Positions 1-9,435 of a stretch of 64,000 nucleotides of DNA are shown one piece after another (the first letter of the stretch is position 1; every line of letters starts with the position of its first letter). The DNA is taken from the NCBI RefSeq assembly GCF_019343195.1, contig NZ_RPHB01000003.1:62001-126000 (forward strand), in the 5' to 3' direction. Under the pieces are notes generated by a model. That model ran no database searches and was not told the origin of the DNA. It saw nothing but the letters and a program-made list of their open reading frames with translations. The DNA comes from Arthrospiribacter ruber. GTDB lineage: Bacteria; Bacteroidota; Bacteroidia; Cytophagales; Cyclobacteriaceae. A program made the translations under genes and the position numbers.

Positions 1-2
1 AA

Positions 3-599
3 AACACCCTATCTGCACTGTTAGTAATGGTTTTGGCCTCTTGTGCCTCTGTCAATTTCAATTCGCAAAAATTGATCAATCAGGAGAAAACTTACAATTC
101 TCTGTTTGTTCTATTGACCCATTCGGATGATACATTTTATGAATGGGACGAAGACAATTATCAGTATTTATTTTTTGGTAAGTTCAATGACCTTGACCAT
201 GACAGTGACAGAAGGATGCTTTCCAACAGTCTCAAAAGATACCTGAATTCTGTTAACTTAACTTTTGCCAATCAACATTTTCCTATACACAAGCCTGTGC
301 CTTATTCAGAGTTTATGGAAAAAATCGGAGAACTGGATTTTGATGGAATGTTGATCGTGCATACCAGAGAAAAATGGGTAGATGAAGAATATACGGATTC
401 CGGAAGAGTAACCCGGCCTAATTCAGGCTACCACCTTTTTCTTCTGGACAAAGAAGACCTCGAAATAGCATGGTTGGCAAGAACAAACGTAGCAGGTACG
501 GCAATGCATAACTTTCAGGAAATCTATAATTCATTTTCCCGAGAACTTGCCAAAGAAATGCACGAAAAGGGGCTGATTCGTAGACCTTATACTTATTGA
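3..599 (+). CDS. Putative lipoprotein of unknown function, 5' end outside window
   Basis: The frame is open from the first bases of the window, so the gene begins upstream. The visible N-terminal residues (LSALLVMVLASCAS) are the end of a type II signal peptide with the lipobox LASC, so this is probably a lipid-anchored envelope protein. An ATG at 27 exists but lies inside the signal peptide and is not the true start. The mature part is about 180 residues, soluble and rich in Asp, Glu, Tyr and Phe. I do not recognise a family. It is followed by about 160 bp of AT-rich sequence before the next gene. Confidence 0.75.
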   Translation, partial: NTLSALLVMVLASCASVNFNSQKLINQEKTYNSLFVLLTHSDDTFYEWDEDNYQYLFFGKFNDLDHDSDRRMLSNSLKRYLNSVNLTFANQHFPIHKPVPYSEFMEKIGELDFDGMLIVHTREKWVDEEYTDSGRVTRPNSGYHLFLLDKEDLEIAWLARTNVAGTAMHNFQEIYNSFSRELAKEMHEKGLIRRPYTY

Positions 600-756
600 A
601 AAAATAAAAATCAATTGATATTCAAATAGGTTTAAAGTTTATTTTGATATTTTTTTCTATAAGATTTCATATTTTTAAAATGATTATTGAGACAGAATAA
701 TATTTTTATGCGTCAAGGTTGAGTTCATTTATTTTCATTAAAAAAACTAAACGCTC

Positions 757-1701
757 ATGAAAAAATTGAAATTAAACTTTTGGATTTTCTCTGTATTGTT
801 AAATGTTCTGTTTTTTACAGCATGTGACCCTAATGATAAGGAAGGTCCGGTGGATTTTAGGATTACCTCTCAGGAATTTGAAGATGGTATCATGATTGTC
901 CGAATTTCTGAAGATGGCACAACAAGTTTTACTATTGAGACCAACCTTCCTGCTGAATTTTCCATACAGTTTCCGGCAGATGAATATGAAATTTCGCCAT
1001 CCGGTGAGTTTAGCTTTTCCGGATCAAATACGCATATCAATGTTTTTTTTGTTGAAGTGAAAAGAGAAGGATCGGACATTGACAAAAAAATTCTTCCTGT
1101 GATACTGACAAACCGGCCCCAAGAGTACAGAAAAGTGGTCAATTCATTGGTCAATTTTCAGAATCAGAATAAAGAACTGGCATTGGTATTAAGACACATG
1201 GAAGCGGATGTGGGATCGGATAGGGAGGATTCAGGCCTTGATGAATGGTGGACATCCTGTGACCCTGATGTAGCAAGACAGCTAAGTCAAAGCGGGAAAA
1301 ATATGTCTTTACTCATTGGAAATACCATTAAAAAATTAGATATTCCGGTAGGACAAGGTATCAGCAGCCAAATGTGTAGGGCTTCACAATCTTTGGAGTC
1401 CATGGAACTTGGACTTTCCATCTTGAGGCTGAAGGAGCTCAATCCACTGGCCGAATTTGATCCTGAAAATGCATTTTCAAGAGCATCTGACTTTTTACCT
1501 GACTACATGAGTCAAGAAGAAATGCTTCTGGTCGGCGGTCACTTTAATTTAATATTGGGAAACCCTTTCTATGAACAATTTGCTTTTTTCAGGATGGGTG
1601 ATGGCTTTTTGCTGGAGAAAGGTTCACAGGGTCAATTGGAATTGGTGGGAGGAGTTCCCAACGAAATCTGGAGGGCCATGCTGTATTCTGATTTTTATTG
1701 A
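757..1701 (+). CDS. Lipoprotein with histidine-phosphatase-like C-terminal domain
   Basis: A 314-residue protein with an N-terminal signal peptide and a probable lipidated Cys23 (FTAC). Residues 30-120 look like a small all-beta domain. Residues 140-314 resemble branch-1 histidine phosphatases: an RH pair (R146-H147 in LVLRHMEA), a downstream SSQMCRA segment giving Arg208, and a second His262 in VGGHFNLI, matching the R-H...R...H catalytic layout. The usual RHG is RHM here and the spacing is compact, so activity is uncertain. These domains normally remove phosphate from sugars or other small phosphoesters. Here the enzyme would face the periplasm or cell surface. It is a single gene with its own terminator and convergent to the next. 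Confidence 0.65.
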   Translation: MKKLKLNFWIFSVLLNVLFFTACDPNDKEGPVDFRITSQEFEDGIMIVRISEDGTTSFTIETNLPAEFSIQFPADEYEISPSGEFSFSGSNTHINVFFVEVKREGSDIDKKILPVILTNRPQEYRKVVNSLVNFQNQNKELALVLRHMEADVGSDREDSGLDEWWTSCDPDVARQLSQSGKNMSLLIGNTIKKLDIPVGQGISSQMCRASQSLESMELGLSILRLKELNPLAEFDPENAFSRASDFLPDYMSQEEMLLVGGHFNLILGNPFYEQFAFFRMGDGFLLEKGSQGQLELVGGVPNEIWRAMLYSDFY

Positions 1702-1703
1702 TC

Positions 1704-1743
1704 AATCTTGCCAGGTTTTTTTTAAACCTGGCAAGATTTTTTC
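1704..1743. terminator. Bidirectional rho-independent terminator
   Basis: A perfect 15 bp inverted repeat (1704-1718 and 1724-1738) with a 5-nt T loop, followed by a T run. The gene on the left ends at 1701 and the minus-strand gene ends at 1762. The arms begin with A residues, so the structure can serve both strands. Confidence 0.9.
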
Positions 1744-1761
1744 CCATCGGATCATTCAAGG

Positions 1762-2250
1762 CTAAAACTCCAAGATACCTTTTTCCTTACCCTTATACAA
1801 AATCAGGCTTTTGGGTTTTTTGTCCACATAAAAGTTGATGATGTTTTGCTGACCATCAAAATGTGCCAACAATACATCAATTCTGATATTGACCTTTTGG
1901 GGACGGGGAACATTTTTTATCTCTAAATAAAACCAAGCGGCTTCTTCCTCTATTTCATATCCTAAATATTCCGGTTGAATGACCTTTCCGTTGACAGTAA
2001 TTTCATTTTTTGACAACAAGTAAGATTTGACCATCTCTTCAAGTTTATCCTTATCCTCTGGATTTAAGAAGTCAACTTTTGTATTGTGGATATCTCCCAA
2101 AGCTACTTCAAGGTCATCCCAGAATATTTTTTGGGCTATCTCCAGACTTTTCTCTTGTGGGTTGTACCTCACTTCCGTAAGGCTGATATAGAAGGGGTGA
2201 AAAAACACCTTCCATCCCAAAAAGAGCATCAATATGTAATTCAATTGCAT
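1762..2250 (-). CDS. DUF6702 family protein
   Basis: 162 residues. A hydrophobic N-terminus (about 1-18) is followed by HPFYISLTEVRYN and the IFWDDLEVAL segment, typical of the Bacteroidota family DUF6702, whose members are exported beta-rich proteins of unknown function. It is divergent from the HupE/UreJ gene with 87 bp between starts. In related genomes this family commonly neighbours HupE/UreJ membrane proteins and M1 peptidases, the arrangement seen here, so a role in envelope or metal-linked protein handling is plausible but unproven. Family assignment is from memory of the sequence pattern. Confidence 0.75.
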   Translation of the reverse strand: MQLNYILMLFLGWKVFFHPFYISLTEVRYNPQEKSLEIAQKIFWDDLEVALGDIHNTKVDFLNPEDKDKLEEMVKSYLLSKNEITVNGKVIQPEYLGYEIEEEAAWFYLEIKNVPRPQKVNIRIDVLLAHFDGQQNIINFYVDKKPKSLILYKGKEKGILEF

Positions 2251-2337
2251 TTGGATCGCCTAATTTTATTTTCTTTGCAAATTAGACAAATTAACGGTAC
2301 TCCTGAAAATACTTCAGGGAAATAGGTTTAGCAATTT

Positions 2338-2919
2338 ATGGGACAGTTTCAACTGTATTTTCAATTAGGTATTCAGCACATATTAGACCTGGCGGGGTTT
2401 GATCATATTTTGTTTGTGGTAGCGCTCTGCGCACTTTATGTGCTTAGAGATTGGAAAAAAATCATCATCTTGGTAACCGCCTTTACCATTGGCCATTCTA
2501 TCACCCTTGCTTTGGCTACACTCAATGTACTAAAGGTGGATTCTGACCTGATAGAGTTCTTGATTCCAGTCACCATAGTCATTACCGCACTCAGTAATAT
2601 ATTCAAACCTAAGCCGAGTACCGGCAAAGGCATTCAGATCAATTACTTCTTTGCACTCTTCTTTGGTCTTATTCATGGCTTGGGATTTTCCAATTACCTA
2701 AGGTCTCTTTTGGGTAAAGAAGCCTCATTGTTTCAGCCTCTTTTGGCATTCAATCTAGGATTGGAAGTTGGACAGTTGGTAATTGTGGCTATATTTATGA
2801 CTGCCTCAAGTATCTTGATTGGCATAGCAGGGATCAATAGGAAGGATTGGACCTTGGTGATTTCCTCCATTGTCCTGGGAATGGCCTTTATGATGATGCT
2901 AGAAGCTAAGTATTGGTAA
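2338..2919 (+). CDS. HupE/UreJ family membrane protein
   Basis: 193 residues with about six membrane segments. It carries the family's membrane-embedded histidines: FDHILFV near residue 22, GHSITLA near 54 and LIHGLGF near 104. HupE/UreJ proteins are inner-membrane nickel or cobalt permeases tied to hydrogenase or urease in other phyla. Neither enzyme is present here, and in Bacteroidota these proteins usually sit with DUF6702 and M1 peptidases, so the substrate is unknown. A short hairpin (CCTGAA...TTCAGG, 2302-2318) lies about 20 bp before the start. The M1 peptidase follows in the same direction with a 65 bp gap. Confidence 0.85.
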   Translation: MGQFQLYFQLGIQHILDLAGFDHILFVVALCALYVLRDWKKIIILVTAFTIGHSITLALATLNVLKVDSDLIEFLIPVTIVITALSNIFKPKPSTGKGIQINYFFALFFGLIHGLGFSNYLRSLLGKEASLFQPLLAFNLGLEVGQLVIVAIFMTASSILIGIAGINRKDWTLVISSIVLGMAFMMMLEAKYW

Positions 2920-2984
2920 AAAATAAACAGAGCCCAGCAACGGTTAAAAATAGCCGCAACTGGATAAACTTTGAATACATATCT

Positions 2985-5318
2985 ATGAAACACTTATTTA
3001 CCCTCACAGCAATTGTAATGGGATTGCTTTTTAGCTTTCCTGTGGCGGCACAGTGGACCGAACAAAATCATGCCGAAAGGTTTGAGCAGCTAGGGACCAT
3101 GTTGCGCTCCCCGAATGTATACAGAACCGCATCGGGTGCACCGGGCCACATGTACTGGCAGCAGAAAGCGGACCATGAAATTGAAGTTGAACTCAACGAC
3201 GAAAATCAGTCTATCAAAGGCTGGCAAAAAATCACCTACTACAATAACTCGCCGGACCCATTAAAGTACTTATGGATCCAATTGGACCAAAACGAGAGGG
3301 CGGCAGATTCCAATACCCCCAAAATCGCTGAAAGTAGCATCAACCCAAGGATGAACCTCAGACAACTTGAAAATATCCTTTGGCATGATCAGGATCTAGG
3401 CTTCAAGATCCTTTCCGTCAAAGACCTTTCAGGAACAGACATCCCCGTTACCATCGTCAAAACCATGATGAGAGTGGACCTTCCTCAAGCCCTTCAACCA
3501 GGTGAGCAGACAGAGTTCACCATCGACTGGACTTTCAACATCCACGACAGAATGAGTTTCATCGGAGGACGTCCGGGATATGAGTATTTTGAAAAGGATG
3601 GAAACTACCTGTACACCATGGCAGAGTGGTTTCCTAGAATGGCAGTTTATTCGGACTTTGAAGGTTGGCAGCACAAGGAATTTGTTGGCAGAGGAGAGTT
3701 TGCATTGACTTTTGGAGATTATAAAGTAAAAATTACCGTTCCAGCAGACCACATGGTAGGATCTACTGGTGTCTTGCAAAACCCTGAGGAAGTATTGAGC
3801 GCTACAGAATTGGATAGATGGAACCGTGCCAAAACCAGCTTTGACAACCCAGTTATCATCCGTACTCAAGCAGAGGCCGAAAGGTTGGAAAAGCAAAAGG
3901 CAAGAGACAAGAAAACCTGGGTTTTCCACGCTGAAAACGTAAGGGATTTTGCATGGACTTCTTCCAGAAAATTCATCTGGGATGCGATGGCAGTGAAGCA
4001 GGGAGGAAATGACGTAATGGCCATGTCCTATTATGCCAAAGAAGCCAACCCCCTTTGGGAGCAGTATTCTACAAGGGTGGTAGCACACACTTTAAAGTCA
4101 TACGCAGCCAGAACATTTGATTATCCGTATCCTGTAGCCATTTCAGTTGAGGCTACCAACGGAATGGAATACCCAATGATCTGTTTCAACTACGGCAGAC
4201 CTGATGCTGACGGTACCTATTCTGATGCCATCAAGTACGGGATGATTTCAGTGATTATCCATGAAGTAGGACACAACTTTTTCCCGATGATCGTCAATTC
4301 TGACGAAAGACAATGGTCTTGGATGGATGAAGGGTTGAATACCTTCCTCCAATACCTAGCTGAGCAGGAATGGGACAGAGATTATCCTTCCAGAAGAGGG
4401 CCTGCGCACAAAATCGCTCCCTATATGGCCAGTGAAAGACACTTGCTGGAGCCAATCATGACCAATTCCGAAAATATCATTCAATTTGGACCAAATGCTT
4501 ACGCCAAACCGGCTACTGCATTGAATATTCTCAGGGAGACTGTTATGGGAAGAGAATTGTTTGACTTTGCCTTCAAAGAGTACTCTGAAAGATGGATGTT
4601 CAAACACCCAACACCAGAAGATTTCTTCAGGACTATGGAGGATGCATCAGGAGTGGATTTGGATTGGTTCTGGAGAGGTTGGTTCTTTGGAACAGACCCA
4701 GTGGATATTTCTTTGGAAAATGTAAACTGGTACAAATTGGATAACAGAACACCGGCACAGAAAAAAGCGGACCTGCAGAAGGAAGCCGAAAGAGAAGCAG
4801 CTCATATCGGGCAAGAGCGAAATATCAAGGATATTCCACAGTCTGTGGTAGAAGCAGATCCAGCTACCAGGGATTTTTACAATACCTACAATCCATTCTC
4901 TGTTACTCCTGAAGATGAAAAAGAATACAAAGAGTTTATGGACAGGCTGTCCCAAAAAGAGAGAGACCTCCTGAATGCAGGCCTTAACTTCTATGAACTG
5001 ACTTTCCGTAACTTGGGGGGATTGGTCATGCCATTGATCATCCAATTCAATTATACAGATGGAACTTCTGAGGTAGAAAGGATACCTGCTGAAATCTGGA
5101 GACTAAATGAGTGGGAAGTAACCAAAGTATTTGCCAAGAAGAAAGAGGTAAAAAACATTGTCTTGGATCCTTACAGAGAAACAGCCGACATTGATGAATC
5201 CAATAACTACTGGCCACGTCAGTTTACCCCTAGCAGGTTTGAACTGTTTAAAAGTGCCGGAGGTGTAAGAGGTGCTTCCATGGGTGACAATCCTATGAAA
5301 AGAGCAAGAAGAAGGTGA
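2985..5318 (+). CDS. M1 family zinc metallopeptidase (secreted aminopeptidase-like)
   Basis: 777 residues from the ATG at 2985, chosen because it opens a clean signal peptide (MKHLFTLTAIVMGLLFSF...AAQ); an upstream in-frame ATG at 2913 would overlap the previous gene and give no signal. The zinc site is intact: HEVGH (H426, E427, H430) followed 18 residues later by Glu449 in WMDEGLNTF, the gluzincin HExxH-18-E pattern. The substrate-binding GAMEN-like motif is present as NGMEYPMI before the zinc site. M1 enzymes cleave N-terminal residues from peptides; with a signal peptide this one acts in the periplasm or outside. A C-terminal extension of about 250 residues of mixed helix and sheet follows the catalytic part. 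Confidence 0.93.
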   Translation: MKHLFTLTAIVMGLLFSFPVAAQWTEQNHAERFEQLGTMLRSPNVYRTASGAPGHMYWQQKADHEIEVELNDENQSIKGWQKITYYNNSPDPLKYLWIQLDQNERAADSNTPKIAESSINPRMNLRQLENILWHDQDLGFKILSVKDLSGTDIPVTIVKTMMRVDLPQALQPGEQTEFTIDWTFNIHDRMSFIGGRPGYEYFEKDGNYLYTMAEWFPRMAVYSDFEGWQHKEFVGRGEFALTFGDYKVKITVPADHMVGSTGVLQNPEEVLSATELDRWNRAKTSFDNPVIIRTQAEAERLEKQKARDKKTWVFHAENVRDFAWTSSRKFIWDAMAVKQGGNDVMAMSYYAKEANPLWEQYSTRVVAHTLKSYAARTFDYPYPVAISVEATNGMEYPMICFNYGRPDADGTYSDAIKYGMISVIIHEVGHNFFPMIVNSDERQWSWMDEGLNTFLQYLAEQEWDRDYPSRRGPAHKIAPYMASERHLLEPIMTNSENIIQFGPNAYAKPATALNILRETVMGRELFDFAFKEYSERWMFKHPTPEDFFRTMEDASGVDLDWFWRGWFFGTDPVDISLENVNWYKLDNRTPAQKKADLQKEAEREAAHIGQERNIKDIPQSVVEADPATRDFYNTYNPFSVTPEDEKEYKEFMDRLSQKERDLLNAGLNFYELTFRNLGGLVMPLIIQFNYTDGTSEVERIPAEIWRLNEWEVTKVFAKKKEVKNIVLDPYRETADIDESNNYWPRQFTPSRFELFKSAGGVRGASMGDNPMKRARRR

Positions 5319-5438
5319 TTTCCTGATGTGAATTTATGGAAATGGACCAGTAGAATGTTTAATAGCTGCTGATTGGTAAACTTGATACTAATATATATTA
5401 GACAATGACCAATTAAACGAAGTAGGACATTTTATCAA

Positions 5439-5473
5439 CCCCTATCTATCTGGAATAGATGGGGGTTTTTTTA
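5439..5473 (+). terminator. Rho-independent terminator after M1 peptidase
   Basis: Stem CCCCTATCTAT (5439-5449) pairs with ATAGATGGGGG (about 5455-5465), short loop, then seven T residues (5466-5472). It lies 120 bp past the M1 stop codon. The remaining sequence up to 5623 holds no gene that I can support. Confidence 0.85.
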
Positions 5474-5623
5474 TTTGATCATTCCGCCCCAAATCATTTC
5501 AGGAAATGGGTCGAAAATGTACCTACTTACTATTTTTCCCTCATTTATTTGGTGTGTGGTGCAATTGCGGGTATGCATATATCCTGATTTCCCAAAACTC
5601 AAAACCATGGAGAAAAAGCTTTT

Positions 5624-6688
5624 TCAATAATCAATTGGCATCAGGTCAGCTACTTTTTCCCAAGCCATATATCCTTCGATATAAAGATCTCTTGGATTGT
5701 AAAAGCCACCATTGGGATAAAGCATTAGAGAACGACCTTTGAGATGAAGTCTTGAAAACTGATAGTCCCTTGCCCGCCTACCTGATACGGCCTGAAAGCC
5801 CGCTTCTTCCCTTTCATTATCATAGAATACAATAACCGGTTTTCGGTAAGTAAAGACTACCTGATTTAATCTTACCAATAGAGAGTCTGCCTCAAACTTT
5901 GAGGAGCCCAATTGTTCTTCAAAAGTATTGTCGGGGAGTTGTTTCCAAGCAGCTGGATAGATAACAAAACCACTTTCCTCAAGCTCATTCTGGTAAAGAG
6001 TTTTCATCAAATGGTTAATGCTACCATTAAATGCCCTTTCTCTGTTTCTGTTTATCCTTACCATTTGCCGGGCAGGAAGTTCCATTTCTTCAAAATAGGG
6101 ATAACCAAAGTAGGACAGCGTGTTTTCTTTTTCCTGATACTCAAAATTCACTAAAACGAAGGTCAGGTTATAGCCAAGGTTGGGATTTACGATTTTTAGC
6201 GGTTCAATGGCTTTGGCAATCAAAGTACCTGGCTTGCTTATGTCATCCAATATCAGGACTTCAGGATTCAAGATGGAGGCTTTTCTGGCATTAATGCTGC
6301 TGCCTAGAAAAAATTTCTCGAAAATTTTGAGGTTTTTGTACCATTGAGGGTCTCTTTGTGCCTCGACCATCCTTTCTTCCAGCTCTAGATCAGAAGAATA
6401 CAATTCGATGGATAAAAATTGCTCACCCTCCCCGGAATCTATTTTTACGACCTTGGAAGAATATCCCATAAAGCTGACCACCAAGTCAAACTGTCCTGCT
6501 GGAATGGACAGCTCAAATTGGCCTTCCATATCCGTTATGGTTCCTATTGAAGTGTTGCTTACAAAAACCGTCGCAAATTCCACAGGCTCATTGCTCGTAC
6601 CATCAGTGACCTTTCCACGGATGGGAAACTGGGCAAAGACTGACGAACTAATACCCAACAAGACCATTATGATCAATGCTGACCTCAT
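5624..6688 (-). CDS. Carboxypeptidase-regulatory-like domain protein, partner of TonB-plug protein
   Basis: 354 residues. A signal peptide (1-19) precedes a CarboxypepD_reg-like beta-sandwich (about 20-105: IRGKVTDGTSNEPVEFATVFV...GYSS). The remaining 250 residues form a conserved Bacteroidota domain of unknown function with the landmarks NARKASILNPEVLILD, RERAFNGSINH and the C-terminal YIEGYMAWEKVADLMP. The start overlaps the stop of the upstream plug protein by ATGA (6685-6688), so the two are translationally coupled and probably work together in the envelope. It is a paralog of the protein at 11930-13177, lacking that protein's internal insertion. No enzymatic motif is visible. Confidence 0.85.
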   Translation of the reverse strand: MRSALIIMVLLGISSSVFAQFPIRGKVTDGTSNEPVEFATVFVSNTSIGTITDMEGQFELSIPAGQFDLVVSFMGYSSKVVKIDSGEGEQFLSIELYSSDLELEERMVEAQRDPQWYKNLKIFEKFFLGSSINARKASILNPEVLILDDISKPGTLIAKAIEPLKIVNPNLGYNLTFVLVNFEYQEKENTLSYFGYPYFEEMELPARQMVRINRNRERAFNGSINHLMKTLYQNELEESGFVIYPAAWKQLPDNTFEEQLGSSKFEADSLLVRLNQVVFTYRKPVIVFYDNEREEAGFQAVSGRRARDYQFSRLHLKGRSLMLYPNGGFYNPRDLYIEGYMAWEKVADLMPIDY

Positions 6689-9162
6689 TCCTGACTGCTT
6701 ACTTTAAAGCTACCGAAGATAGGCTCACCGGTTTTACTCATTCCTTCCACTATTACCAGAAAATCTGAACTGGCATCTGAAAGGGTAAAGTTCAGTTCTC
6801 CCCTTCCCTCTTCATCGGTCTCCAAATATGGATTCCAGTATATCGTGGATTTCAGGTTGTTTTTAAACGGATCCTTGACCGGCACTCCTTCCGAGATTTC
6901 CCTGAAATTGTTTGCTTGGTGAAAACCTTGGAGTTGAAAGGCCTCTTCCGGTTCAGGTGGGTTAAACCGGGCATATCCCAATTTGGTGATCACGTTGATG
7001 ACACCGGATGCACCCCTGGCTCCATAGGCATTTGCACTTGCGACATTATTGAGTATATCCAATCTATGGACTTGACCCATCGGAATAGCAGCAATCAATG
7101 CCTTGTCTATGACTACCCCGTTCAATAAAAATAAAGCTCCTTGAGCATTTTGTATTCCACCCCCAAAACTGTAATTGTGAACTCCCATTCTAAAAAACAC
7201 CCTTGGCGGATTTCCAAAATCATTTGGGTCTCCTAACATTATCATTCCAGGAACCCTTCCTCTCATGTACAAGAACACATTCATGTGGTCATATCCACGA
7301 TCAGGTATCTCCATGGTTATATCTGCATTTACTCCATATAAATTGGCCTTGTCAGGAATATCTATTCTTTGACGATTGTTTTCTATCTCTACAGTGTCCA
7401 GCAGAATTTCCTTTGCGTTGGCTTCCACTAGCATTCTGTATCGCATTACATCATTGAGGTAGGGATTTTGGGTTTCTTTGGTGCTTTCAAACTGACTTTG
7501 CGCAAAGGTCGGAGGGAGCTGCTCATCCAATACCCTAATGTACCCGGGCTTGACAGGCATTTTTTCTTTTTTACCTTTTTTGTTTTCTATAACCTCCTGA
7601 ATGACAAGGCTGGCAGTATTTTGAAAGTAGAGACCTTTAAGGGTGAAGATTCCTTTTGCATCAGTGCTCACATCCACTGCTTCGGGAACCCCATTTTGCG
7701 GATACACCAAAACTTCCAAGGTTTTGGGCTCAGTTATGGGTTTTCCACCTTCACCTAATATCTGCAATGTCTTTTGGAATCCTGTTGGCAACATCAGCGC
7801 TTCATCGGAAGCAGATTGCAATGCTAAAGTGTTGGCCAGAGAGTTTCTGAGGGGAAAAGCCATGAGCAACATGTCCAGTTTCTGGGCCAATTTCTCATCA
7901 GATTGGTCTAAAACCGGTAAAAAGGCGGTGGAGCCACCATCTAAATAGCTATGTAGCAAAAAGTGGCTGCTCAGGTTGCTCGAAGGAATAGTGCCGCTTT
8001 GCTTGAGGTCAATCACTGAAATAGATAAATCTGCCTCCAGTCCGGCATCAAACTCATCCAAAACTTCCAGGTCAATACTTACTTTTTGACGTGGGCTTGG
8101 TTGTAAGGTATTATTTTCAAAGGTCACTTTCGCCAATGCCTGAGGGTGAAGAAAAACATTCCTTTCTCCCAAAACCTGCCCTGACTCGTCTAGAATTGAA
8201 ATGTTGAATACCCCGGGCAAAAACTTGTCCTTATCCAAAGCCATGGATTGCCGGGCTTCATTCATGTCAAATATCGCTTCATATACCGCTTGCCCTGCTG
8301 ACATGGCAACCATTTGAAACTTTTGATCACGTATCTCCTCGGATTTGAAGAGAGATATCAGGAGTTTTTCAGGATGGGAACTCCAGTCGGTCTGAATCAG
8401 TACTCCTTTTTGAAAAAAGTCAGGAAGCTCGTGTTTTTTCCAATTGCCATCAGGTCCGCTGCCCAGAATAAAGAAAGTTTCCCCCGCAGTGGGCTCAAAT
8501 TCCACCATGCACATACCTTTTTGGTCCATTTGCAGTGGGCAAATTGTATCTGACTTGTTGTTCATCAAATAACCCTTAAATGTATCCAATGGACTTCCGT
8601 TTTCATCTTTGACCAATGCCACGGCTTTATTTTTAATACCGGGAATCAGCAATCCGGATTCCGGATGGAGAGATACCAAAATCTGTTCAGGATTTTTTTG
8701 CTTCATGGCCAGGTTTCCAGGATCTTGGACCACCAGTGGCTTGGTGAAAATGTAATCCTCAGACCAAATTCGCATTAAGTCTGTATAGGCACTTAGGATA
8801 TAATCCCCAGATTCCAGATCTGAAATCAGAAGGTTGGCCGTACCACTGCCATTCTCCATTCTTACAAGTGCCTTTTTCAGAATTTTATCCTCTCCGCTTT
8901 TTCTCAAAGAAACATAAAGCGCGTCGGAATGGAAGTTAGGAGCATCAAAATCAGAAGGAACTGTCCTCGCGTAACCCTTTAGCCAAATTGTGTCGTTGGG
9001 AAAATAATGGGATTTGTCTGTATGAAGATATACTTTTTCAAAAGGTATATTGATCTCTGCCTCTTCAATTTCTACCTCTATGTCCTTTTCAGGTATTTGC
9101 GCTAGCACAGATGAAGTCAAAAAATAGAGAAGGAGATATTGAATTACGGCTTTCATGGGCAT
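6685..9162 (-). CDS. MG2-like / TonB plug domain protein A, no beta-barrel
   Basis: 825 residues. A signal peptide (1-21) precedes an MG2-like domain (about 38-150; EKVYLHTDKSHYFPNDTIWL), a long middle region, a carboxypeptidase-regulatory-like unit (about 470-530), and a TonB receptor plug (about 640-740) ending in the SusC-type landmark ASANAYGARGASGVINVITK. The C-terminal 60 residues (STIYWNPYLETDEEG) are another beta domain. The chain stops where a true TonB-dependent receptor would begin its 22-strand barrel, so it is not a channel alone. MG2 domains occur in alpha-2-macroglobulin-like protease traps. First gene of a coupled pair with 5624-6688. 273 bp without recognisable genes separate it from protein B. 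Function unknown; envelope localisation is inferred. Confidence 0.85.
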   Translation of the reverse strand: MPMKAVIQYLLLYFLTSSVLAQIPEKDIEVEIEEAEINIPFEKVYLHTDKSHYFPNDTIWLKGYARTVPSDFDAPNFHSDALYVSLRKSGEDKILKKALVRMENGSGTANLLISDLESGDYILSAYTDLMRIWSEDYIFTKPLVVQDPGNLAMKQKNPEQILVSLHPESGLLIPGIKNKAVALVKDENGSPLDTFKGYLMNNKSDTICPLQMDQKGMCMVEFEPTAGETFFILGSGPDGNWKKHELPDFFQKGVLIQTDWSSHPEKLLISLFKSEEIRDQKFQMVAMSAGQAVYEAIFDMNEARQSMALDKDKFLPGVFNISILDESGQVLGERNVFLHPQALAKVTFENNTLQPSPRQKVSIDLEVLDEFDAGLEADLSISVIDLKQSGTIPSSNLSSHFLLHSYLDGGSTAFLPVLDQSDEKLAQKLDMLLMAFPLRNSLANTLALQSASDEALMLPTGFQKTLQILGEGGKPITEPKTLEVLVYPQNGVPEAVDVSTDAKGIFTLKGLYFQNTASLVIQEVIENKKGKKEKMPVKPGYIRVLDEQLPPTFAQSQFESTKETQNPYLNDVMRYRMLVEANAKEILLDTVEIENNRQRIDIPDKANLYGVNADITMEIPDRGYDHMNVFLYMRGRVPGMIMLGDPNDFGNPPRVFFRMGVHNYSFGGGIQNAQGALFLLNGVVIDKALIAAIPMGQVHRLDILNNVASANAYGARGASGVINVITKLGYARFNPPEPEEAFQLQGFHQANNFREISEGVPVKDPFKNNLKSTIYWNPYLETDEEGRGELNFTLSDASSDFLVIVEGMSKTGEPIFGSFKVSSQE

Positions 9163-9435
9163 TTCATTTATTTCAATATAAGAAAAACTACACTAATTCT
9201 GAAAATTGGACTCTTTCATACAGTTTATATCACGGAGTGAAGAAGATTTAGTTGGCCTAATCGCCTGATTTTTTGTGGGGTTTTTATAAAAAGGTTCGGA
9301 AGCTTCTTTCAGCGCTTGATTGTCAATAAGCAGAAACCCTATTAAGAGAAGTATTCAAGTATATTTACCCTATAGCTTTTCCGCTTAAGTGCAAAAAGAG
9401 AAGAACCTTTGAAACCGAGTTTGGATTGTGCTATA

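Noticed and set aside
2913-2984. Upstream ATG (2913) as the start of the M1 peptidase
   Set aside because: It overlaps the HupE/UreJ stop codon region and would bury the signal peptide 25 residues inside the chain.
3429-4088. 219-codon open frame antisense to the M1 peptidase
   Set aside because: It lies wholly opposite a gene with an intact zinc motif and family-like sequence, has a composition typical of antisense frames, and shows no recognisable domain.
5506-5742. 78-codon plus-strand frame overlapping the end of the CarboxypepD_reg gene
   Set aside because: It overlaps the end of a well-supported gene on the other strand and has no recognisable features.
9163-9435. Possible small RNA or tRNA between plug genes B and A
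   Set aside because: No cloverleaf, no strong stem with T run, and no reading frame of note were found; only AT-rich sequence is seen.
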